The notes below the pieces were generated by a model. The model ran no database searches, was not told the DNA's origin, and saw nothing but the letters and a program-made list of their open reading frames with translations. This document shows, piece after piece, positions 56,297-64,000 of a stretch of 64,000 nt of DNA (its first letter is position 1; every line of letters starts with the position of its first letter). The DNA is taken from the NCBI GenBank assembly GCA_016748015.1, contig JAAOMT010000372.1, forward strand, positions 117,400-181,399. The letters are read 5' to 3'. The translations under genes were made by a program, and so were the position numbers. This DNA comes from Geosiphon pyriformis. Its lineage: Eukaryota; Glomeromycota; Glomeromycetes; Archaeosporales; Geosiphonaceae.

Positions 56297-56874
56297 TGTT
56301 ATGGGTTGGAGTAACAAGCTAACAGATAGCAAGGAAGAACAGAATTGTAGAATAATGAAAATAATCAAAGAGATTTCAACTTTAAAGAGCAAATTGAATG
56401 AGTAAGAATTCAATGTACAAGATCAGTTTCATAAAATATCTCAGTCACTATACTTTTCAAAAAATAACTGGGAAATTTGAAGGTAGAGAAATAGTCTGTA
56501 CTGTCAACAAATTATCATATACTGGTATAATTCTATGCCTCATGTTGGCACTCTTAGAATTCAATATCAAGTATCAAATATGCTTTTCAGTCATATTTTA
56601 TTCAATAATCTTCAAATGCTGCAATTACACATTTCAGGAAAAAAGGTAAGAAATAACCAACAAGTAATTTTTTATTCCAAGATGTTCAGATATTTGAAGA
56701 TAGGAAAAGAGAAATTAGCAATAAAAGAAAGATTAAGATGAAAGTTGTTATTTTATTTTTTATTTTTTTTTGATTCTTATATGCTTTTCTACAGCTAAAA
56801 GATTTATTACTTATATAGCTATTAAAAGTGGTCAATGATCAAATTAATGACTAGGTCAATGATTAGGTCAATAA
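56297..56874 (-). repeat. Family C 5' LTR of C4, truncated
   Basis: It starts TGTTATGGGTTGGAGTAACA and follows the family C LTR into the 12-bp array, then ends abruptly at a T-run at 56875. Confidence 0.85.
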
Positions 56875-57778
56875 TTTTTTTTTTGTTAATATATAGCTAT
56901 GTTGGTCTTTTATTAGTTTAGCCATACTCAAAAAAAAAGCATGACTTTTTCATAAAGCCAACTCATCCAATAATCTAAATTACAAGATGTAGCTAATCAC
57001 TAAGTGGTTATATCTAACTACATACTAGTATAACCAGAAACTTTATAAGGTATCACACTATTACTTAGAGTAAACTTACTACAAAATACATCAACTAGTA
57101 TCCTATTATACTGTGTGAACCTATCATCTAACTTAATTTTGAATATGTCAACATTATTATCTTTACTCTTTACTATTCCATGAATGTTGGGTGTACTCAA
57201 TGGGCCTTTCTTAACTTTATTAACAATACTCACTGATTTTTTTTATTTAGTTTGTAATTTGTTTTTTTTTTGTTTTTTTTTTTGTTAATGTGTAGCCACA
57301 CCAGTCGTTTATTAGTTATAACCACAGTAATGTGGTGCTTTCATAAAGCCAGCTCACTCAATAATACAAAATTACAAGATGCAGCTAACTACAAGCAGAA
57401 AGCTCTAACTACATGCTAATACTACTTTTTTTTTTTTTGTTAATGTATAGCTACACTGGTCATTTATTAGTTAAGTCTACAGTAATGTGGCAGTTTCATA
57501 AAGCCAGCTCACCCAATAATACAAAAATCACAAGATGCGGCTAATCACAAATGAAAAGCCCAACTATACGCTAGTATTAACTTTACTACCTAATGTATTA
57601 AACATATCTAATTCATATATCTTACCCATAATGCATACAAGCTCATAACTACTCTTAACAAAACCACTTATCCATTTAACAGTCTAATCAAGATCGGATT
57701 TAATATTAGAAAATTGAACCTCCCATAATTCCATCATTACATCAAATGTATTATCATAGACTGAAAAATCTTTTACAT
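56875..57778 (-). repeat. Three poly(A)-tailed 3' modules in a row
   Basis: Three times, at 56875, about 57272 and 57426, a T-run is followed by GTTAATRTRTAGCYA and then by related sequence containing CATAAAGCCARCTCA and ACAAGATGYRGCTAA. Read on the minus strand these are 3' ends with poly(A) tails, so three minus-strand retrotransposed units lie head to tail. Beyond the shared 100-150 bp, units one and three continue into different sequences with short coding-like stretches (57018-57233 ends KVSGYTSM). SINEs or truncated LINEs are both possible. Confidence 0.6.
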
Positions 57779-58231
57779 TGTTACGGGTTGGAGTAACAAG
57801 CTAATGGATAGCAAGAGAAAACAGAATTGTAGAGTGATAGAAATAATCAAAGAGAATTCAACTTCAAAGAGCAAATTGAATAAGTATGGATTCAATGTGT
57901 AAAATCAGTTTTATAAAATATTTCAATTACTATACTTTTCAAAAGATAACTGGAAAATCTAAAGATAAAGGAATAGTCCATACTGTTAACAAATGATCAC
58001 ACTTGGTATAATTCTATGCCTCACATTGGCATTCTTAGAATTCAATATCAAGTATTAGATGTGCTCTTCAATCACGTTTTATTCAATAATCTTCAAATAC
58101 TACACTTATATGTTTCAGAAAAAGGGTAAGAATTAACTAACAAATAATCTTTTATCCCAAGATATTCAAATACTTGAAGGTAAGGAAAGGGAAATTAGTG
58201 ATAAAAGAATGATTGAAAAGAAAGTTGTTAT
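57779..58231 (-). repeat. Family C LTR fragment
   Basis: TGTTACGGGTTGGAGTAACAAG starts a family C LTR in the minus sense; it follows the family sequence to GAAAGTTGTTAT near 58228 and is then cut before the 12-bp array. The junction at 58231 probably marks an insertion or deletion. Confidence 0.82.
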
Positions 58232-58366
58232 AAGAAAAAAACTTTTTTTTCTCTCTTTGTCTGCTACCACAAAATTTACTATGTCTCAAATTTAAAAAAA
58301 TAGTTTTTTGCTGAAAGATACCTATAGTTAAGAGTACACTTTATTATTACACTAACAGACTTTAAA

Positions 58367-59220
58367 GTGTCTGACAACAATACTAATAATGAAGTGACAA
58401 TTGTCATGAACAGAAAAACTAGCATAGATACTATTAAGTATAAAGACCAAGTGGAAGGAAATTCTACTGTTAATACAGAGAAAAAAGAAAATAACACAAT
58501 TATACTGAACCAAACACCAATTGAAAATACAAAACCTATAACATCTTCATTCAGATTTAAACATAGCAAGAAAACAATTGGAAGTGTAAACACAAGTAGT
58601 GGAGACAACACACCCTTTAGAATTGCTAATACATCAAAAAAAACAGTTCTACATCAAAGAGCAGCTGACTTTTCTCTACTAACAGACAACAGACTAGAAG
58701 AAAAACCCAATAAAAAATACAGACACTTGGGAAAATTAAATGTAAAAGAGATTTAACCAGGTTATTAAAAAAGAACTTACTGACAAAACAACAGACCAAA
58801 CCAACAACTTTGTCTTGTGACCAATGTTTAACAAAGGAAAAAACAGCAATAAGTTTTAGATGGAAGCTTGGACTGGTAAAAAGGAGGCATCCAAGTCTCT
58901 AAAGAAATTGAATAAGCCATCCAAATTGCTTAATGAAGAAATTGAAAGAGCAGTGCAGATTGAAGCAGCTCTAAGAAAATGCAATCCTGAGATTTTGGAT
59001 AGGATCAACAAAGAAAATCTGTAGAGAAATTTGATAAGTAAATGGACAATCTATTTGAAACAAACAAAGATATTGCTGATTTGGAAAGGACTGCAGAGAA
59101 CATGGAAGATTCTGAATTAGATCTATCAAGCAGAATGCCAAGCCCAAGTCTGGGCCAAAAAAGTAGCAAATTATTTGGGAAGAATGCCATGTCTATGAAA
59201 GCAAATCACGAAGAAGGATA
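58367..59220 (+). pseudogene. Unrecognised protein, broken, interrupted by C5
   Basis: I do not recognise it. 58367-58756 is open: MSDNNTNNEVTIVMNRKTS, a Thr/Asn/Lys-rich low-complexity stretch, then DFSLLTDNRLEEKPNKKYRHLG. A one-base shift near 58740 continues KRDLTRLLKKELTDKTTDQTNNFVL; later frames give WTGKKEASKSLKKLNKPSKLL, EIERAVQIEAALRKCNPEILDRI, and, shifted again, DNLFETNKDIADLERTAENMEDSELDLSSRMPSPSLGQKSSKLFG. Helices are charged; no catalytic motif is seen. Reading can be followed weakly to 59360, where the C5 LTR begins. ORF1 of a retroelement or a disrupted host gene are both possible. Confidence 0.4.
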
Positions 59221-59360
59221 AAAAACTGTTGTTCATGGCACCAAAAGACATGTTCTATTCATGCAAATACTGGACATATCAGAAAAAGTCATAGGAAAAA
59301 AGATAAGGTGGATTTACAATCTGTTGGGGGATATCAGTTACCTTTTAGAAGCAGTAATAG

Positions 59361-60062
59361 TGTTATGGTTGAAACACATAGTTTTTATTAATTATCACAT
59401 GTATTAGCCACTAATGTCATATAATTAGCCACCCTATTTTTAGATAGTGATTGTTGACCTGATCAATAACCTGACCGTTGACCTGATCATTGACCTGATT
59501 ATTGACCTGATCATTGACCTGATCATTGACCTGGTTGTTAACCACTTTAGATAGCTATATAAGTGATGATTCCTTTAGCTGTAGAAAGACATGATCAAAG
59601 TAACAAAATAAACAATATCAATTACTTCCTCTCATAATCGCTTATTCCCCTTTCCTTACCTTCAAGTATCTACTTGTTGGCATTTACATACCTTATCTTT
59701 TCCCCTTCTTGATTTGTATTTGTTAAAATTAGCCTGAGAAGCAATTGGCTTGCTCTTGTAATTCATTGAATAAAGAAACAATTGAAAAATACAATGATAC
59801 CTGTTATTGATTCTAAGAATCGCCGAGTTGAGGCATAGAATAATAGCAGCAGTGTTATCTTGTTGACAATCACAGACTATTTCTCTACCTTCAGATTTAA
59901 GAAAAGATTAGCAACTGTGATTTCTATGAGACTGATCATGCACATTGAATTCCTACTTATTCAATTCACTCCCTTATTGTAATTCCTTCTTTGTTTATTT
60001 CCATCACCATACAATACTGTTCTCCCTTGCTATCCATTAGCTTGTTACTCCAACCCGTAACA
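59361..60062 (+). repeat. Family C 5' LTR of C5
   Basis: 702 bp, TGTTATGG to GTAACA. About seven 12-bp units of the TTGACCTGATCA type at 59460-59543 precede TATATAAG at 59556-59563. Confidence 0.92.
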
Positions 60063-60068
60063 TAAAAG

Positions 60069-60085
60069 TGGTGCTCCCTGTGAGG
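60069..60085 (+). promoter_or_regulatory. Primer-binding site of C5
   Basis: TGGTGCTCCCTGTGAGG, six bases after the LTR end, with the CCA-pairing TGG intact. Confidence 0.75.
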
Positions 60086-60114
60086 TTGTTAAAATTCACT
60101 TATTTCTTCATTGT

Positions 60115-61505
60115 ATGGGTGATTACTCATATCTGCCACAGCAATCAGAAGAACACTTTGTAGCACACAACAGAAATGACCAAAGTTTCATTGAACTTAA
60201 TTCTCTGCCCTCCTGCTTGATCTGCTTCCCCCTTGAAGAACAATCAAGTAGACAATTTCAAGACTTTTGGAACTGGTTCCTGAACGAGCATTCAGCTGAA
60301 ACCTACACAGCTTATACAACCTATTACTTTGACCAAGCTTATTTTGAAAACAACTTTGAAGAAAGAAACAACAGTATCAATCAGCTCTTATATTCTGCAA
60401 CCTTTGAACAACAGCCCCCTGATTTCGAATATCTGAATCATCAAATCCACATTTGGATTGCTGCCCATCAAGCAACTGAAACTCCCTTTGAAACAGAAGA
60501 AGAAAGCTACCAAACTNNNNNNNNNNNNNNNNNNNNATTGAATGATTGGATGACTTTGAAAGAGCTGCTACAGCCAATCAATATGATGATGAGTACAAGT
60601 TCCAAATTGTTGGTGGCTACCTTCAAGGATCCCCTGCTACCTGGTTCTCACAAGAAACAGATGCCAATGCCCAGCAAAGAATCGTTAGATGGACACCAGC
60701 AAATGTGGGAGAAATCAACACTTCTTTCACTACCCGGTTTGAAAACAAGTTCAGAACCCCAATATTAATATCAAAATGGCGTATGGAATTGGAAAGAAGA
60801 ACCCAAGATCCCAGTAAAGTTGTAACCAAATACGCCAAAGCAATCAGAAAGTTAATCAAATGAGTAGACACTGGAAGAAATTGGACAGAAGAGCAGAAAA
60901 TTCACTCCTTTACAAAAGGATTGAGAACTGATCTATCGTATGCTCTTTGGCCCCTCCTGGCCCTGAAAGATAATCTCACTATGGATATGGTCATTGAATT
61001 AGCACAAAGAATTAAAGACAACCAAAGGATGCACTTGGGATCCACACTACCAGTTTTTGCTCCTGTTCCTGTCATGGCTCCTGCCCCTCAAATGGCTGCT
61101 ACTTCTTTTGCCACTCACACTCAAGATCCAAATGAACAGTTAATAGACAGACTCACAGCAAATCTTGCTTGGTTATTAGAACCCTTAGCCCAAGCAGTCA
61201 GAGAAAATCAGCAACCACAAAGACCCAGATTTGAACCACACTTCAATCAGCCCCAGCAACCACCTTATCAAAGACAACAAAATCATGGCCCACCTGTATG
61301 CTATCACTGTGGATTAACTGGACACTTTTCAAGAGATTGCAACAATCCTCTACTGCCTCCACCAGTCCCCAGAAACAATGATGCTCAGAACAACAGGATC
61401 AACAACAACAATGTGCCCAACCAAAGACCCAATCATGCCAACATCAATTTCTTTGGAGAGGATCCCCTAGTTGAAGCCACTGTTTATCAGCCTTTAAACT
61501 GGTAG
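60115..61505 (+). pseudogene. C5 Gag
   Basis: MGDYSYLPQQSEEHFVAHNRND starts at 60115. After the gap the TGA at 60543-60545 is followed in frame by LDDFERAATANQYDDEYKFQIVGGYL, GSPATWFSQETD, FENKFRTPILISKWRMELERR, EYAKAIRKLI-like KYAKAIRKLIK and another TGA at 60861. 60921-61505 completes the protein with a Pro-rich region, CYHCGLTGHFSRDC (intact CCHC knuckle) and an Asn-rich tail ending TVYQPLNW. Its role is particle assembly. Confidence 0.88.
60517..60536. other. 20-N assembly gap with missing sequence
   Basis: The same stretch in C2 (27714-27897) is 184 bp long, so about 184 bp of Gag, not 20, is missing here. No duplicated flank. Confidence 0.8.
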
Positions 61506-61588
61506 GCGCACCTCCAAAGGGTGAGAGTGTAAGCCAACCAGAAGAAAACCCCTTTTACGCTTTTAACTTAACTGATGATAACTATGAC

Positions 61589-62660
61589 ATGGATGAATTA
61601 GCAATCAACCCCTCTGAATCCACAAGAAAGAAGAAGAAAGCCAAAGTTGATTTTGTTCTAGACCCCAATAAAGCTTTTACATTAACTGCTGACAACAATG
61701 AGCCCCCAAAAGCCAAAGTTTTCAAGAACCCTCCAAAGTTGGAACCCCCAGAAATAGTACAAAAATCCGGTCCCTATTCTGTTGTCAAAGACCTTATGGA
61801 AACCCCAGCACATATAACCTTTGGCCAATTGATGACCCATTCACAATTCAGAAAAGATTTTCGCAAATCCCTGATTCCAAAAAAAAAGACACCCAAAACC
61901 AACAAACGCCCTCGCCAAGCTGGACTTGCTGACAATAGCAATGTTACTCTTCTAATTTGTAAAGCCCAAGTGGCTGGCTACTTCATCGATTTGATCCTAG
62001 ACAGTGGATCATCTGTTAGTGTTATTGCCAAACACTTTCTTGAAGCAATTGGCAGAAAAATTGATGAACCATTCACATGACCAATGACCAATGTGCATGG
62101 TGATAAGAAAAAAGGGCTTGGCATAGCCAAAGCTATTCCTGTCTGCATCAATGGCATCAGCATTGAAACTGATATGGAAGTGTCTGAAGCAAAAGAATAC
62201 ACCATCATTGTTGGCAATGAATGGCTCAAAAAAGCAAAGGCTTTGCTTGATTATGAACTCTGTGAACTAACCATCAAATGTGGTGAGAAACCCATTGTGG
62301 TTAAGTGTCACCATTGGACAACTCCCCCAGTACCCAAGCAGAGCTCAGAAGAAAATGAATCAAATGAATCAGATAATGAAGAAAGTGAGGAAGAAGAAGA
62401 ACAAGAAGAACAAGAAGAATCTGCTGAACTCACCTATACCATCTTCACTAGCAATGGCAAACCACTGAATAATGTCAAGGCAGATAAAGAAGGAATCATT
62501 GTCAATGGCAAGCTGATCTGCTGGCCTTATTATGACATGCTCAGAAGAACCTTTGACAGAAAGCCAGGCAAGAAAGCCAAATACAGTTATTGGTGGCATG
62601 GTTCTTGTGCCCAGTGCTGGTGTGACAAACCATTGTATTCTCCTAGCGATGAATGCATGT
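61589..62660 (+). pseudogene. C5 protease, acidic linker and Cys-cluster
   Basis: MDELAINPSESTRKKKKAKVDFV, then AGYFIDLILDSGSSVSVIAKHFLEAIG with intact DSG loop. A TGA at 62078-62080 replaces an Arg codon; 62084 continues MTNVHGDKKKGLGIAKAIPV, NEWLKKAKALLDYELCELTI, a run of about 20 acidic residues, and the intact cluster CAQCWCDKPLYSPSDECMSC. This copy shows the motif most clearly: CxxCxC, 11 residues, CxxC. Confidence 0.88.
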
Positions 62661-64000
62661 CCTGCTTGATCTATTACAAAGATTGGGAACCAATCAGCTT
62701 GATACCCCATGAGGAAATAAAAGAAGTCCAAAAGTTCTTTGAAAACGAACCACCTGAAATTCAATCACTGGTTGTAGAACAAAGAGAACCCTCTCCAGAA
62801 GAAAGAAAAGTAGACATTGAAAACCTGCTGGCTAGAAACAGTCCAGTTATCTCAAAAGAAGGTGAACCTCCTGGATGTACACATATGATACAACACACTA
62901 TCATCACCAGAGAAACTTGCCCCATCCATTTGAAGCCCTATCAATCCAACAGGCACAATGATGAGTTTATCAAAAAGGAAATAACCCGAATAAAAACCCT
63001 TGGATTCATACAGGAAACCAAGAGTGAATAGGCATTCCCAGTTGTAGTGGTATCCAAGAAAGGAGGAACCCTACGCTTTTGTGTTGACTATCACCAATTA
63101 AATGCCATTACTGAAAGAGACATGTACCCACTTCCCAAGATTGATGCAATGCTAGACCAATTCTATGGTGCCGCTTTCTTCTCAACCATTGACTTAACTG
63201 CTGGATTCTGGCAAGTAGAGATGGATCCAGAAAGCAGAAAGAAAACTGCCTTCATCACCAAGTATGGTACCTATGAATTCACAGTCATTCCTTTTGGTCT
63301 CACAAATGCTCCTCCCACATTTCAACACTTAATGGACAAAGTATTTGAATCAGTAAAAGAAAACTTTGTTCTAGTCTACTTGGATGACATAATAGTATAC
63401 TCAAAAACCTGGGATGAACACCTTGAACATTTTCAAAAGGTTTTTGACCTCCTTAGAAATGCTGGTCTCAAGATCAATTCAATCAAATCATTCTTTGGAC
63501 GTCAATCCACCCAGTTCCTTGGCCATCTTATTACAAAAGATGGAATCTTCCCTGATCCAGCCAAAATTGAAAAAGTTCAAAACATTAGACAATCAATGAA
63601 TGTTCATAAACTACGCTCTTTTCTTGGTTTGGCCTCTTATTATCACAAGTTTGTCAAGGATTTCTCCAAAATCACTGCTCCTCTCAATCAGCTACTTAGG
63701 AAAAACATCAATTATCACTGGGGCACTCATCAACAAAAAGCATTTGAAATTCTGAAGGAAAAACTGGTTACAGAACCCATCCTCATGCAACCTAATTTGG
63801 ATCAACCTTTTATTCTCCACACTGATGCATCTGGCTATGGACTTGGTGCTGTTCTTTCCCAAAAAGATGAAGATAACAGAGAACATGCCGTAGCATATGC
63901 CAGTAGAACTTTTATACCAGCAGAAAGGAACTACTCAGTTACTAAGCAGGAATGCTTAGCAGTAGTTTGGGCTACCAGCTACTGGGACAAATATCTTAAG
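62660..64000 (+). pseudogene. C5 RT and RNase H, cut by the window end
   Basis: From LIYYKDWEPISLIP without a stop into RT: HNDEFIKKEITRIKTLGFIQETKSE, one TAG (63029-63031, Trp codon elsewhere), then open to the end: AFPVVVVSKKGG, AFFSTIDLTAGFWQVEMD, EFTVIPFGLTNAPPTFQHLMD, VLVYLDDIIVYSKTWDEHL (intact YLDD), LRSFLGLASYYHKFVKDFSKI, and RNase H FILHTDASGYGLGAVLSQKDED and NYSVTKQECLAVVWAT. All visible catalytic residues are retained. A single nonsense codon separates it from an intact frame here. Confidence 0.9.

Larger units (their letters stand above)
49275..56874 (-). mobile_element. Family C element C4, older, minus strand
   Basis: All parts from Gag to ORF3 are present in order on the minus strand. 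The 3' LTR is 49275-49989; the 5' LTR starts at 56297 and is cut at about 56874 by a poly(A)-tailed insertion. Left flank is GTAT; no right flank survives. Decay is heavier than in C2 and C3 but lighter than in C1. Confidence 0.9.
59361..64000 (+). mobile_element. Family C element C5, 5' part, youngest copy
   Basis: It begins with LTR 59361-60062 and runs through Gag, protease, Cys-cluster, RT and part of RNase H to the window end. It has the most C/G-rich coding sequence of the family and the fewest stops (TGA at 60543, 60861 and 62078, TAG at 63029). Left flank ATAG. A 20-N gap lies in Gag. Confidence 0.92.

Noticed and set aside
1-64000. tRNA or rRNA genes
   Set aside because: I saw no cloverleaf with A and B boxes or rRNA-like sequence by eye; a covariance-model scan would be decisive.

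Overview
The window looks like a transposon-rich stretch of a fungal nuclear genome, most likely an arbuscular mycorrhizal fungus of the Rhizophagus type (Glomeromycotina). Three things point there: strong A+T bias, one conserved eukaryotic gene with 14 short GT-AG introns, and Gag/Pol and LINE proteins of a style I associate with that group. The taxon is an inference; the eukaryotic and fungal character is well supported. I see no operons, rRNA genes, CRISPR or convincing tRNA genes.

Layout. 1-2166: 5' end of a Ty3/gypsy element on the minus strand (family A). 2167-15406: remains of a second family A element on the plus strand, interrupted by a family B LTR (2464-2667 and 12743-13380), which is itself interrupted by a full-length family B element on the minus strand (2668-12742). 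15407-20682: a heavily decayed 3' half of a family C element (C1) carrying a solo LTR. 21014-29089: full-length family C element on the minus strand (C2). 29517-32769: NOC2, the only host gene recognised. 33426-38769: full-length but inactivated LINE on the minus strand. 39218-40540: 5'-truncated LINE on the plus strand. 41056-49085: full-length family C element on the plus strand (C3). 49275-56874: older family C element on the minus strand (C4). 56875-57778: three poly(A)-tailed 3' modules. 57779-58231: family C LTR fragment. 58232-59360: unrecognised broken ORF region. 59361-64000: youngest-looking family C element (C5), running off the window.

The gypsy families share a plan: LTRs starting TGTTAY and ending RTAACA, a primer-binding site beginning TGGTGCTC, then Gag, protease, a family-specific insert (Cys-cluster in C; Cys-rich domain plus dUTPase in B), RT, RNase H, integrase, and a third ORF of about 210-235 aa between integrase and the 3' LTR. 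I do not recognise this third ORF (ORF3). It is present in all three families, and in A and C its reading frame runs through the polypurine tract into the LTR. The U3 part of each family's LTR holds an array of short palindromic repeats just upstream of a TATA box; unit sequence and copy number differ between families and even between the two LTRs of one element. I consider ORF3 and the U3 arrays the most interesting material here.

Copies differ strongly in decay, almost all by C-to-T and G-to-A changes that create stops and remove catalytic Asp/Glu/Gly codons. Three 20-N gaps exist; two are flanked by exact duplications (292 and 350 bp) and are probably unmerged contig ends.
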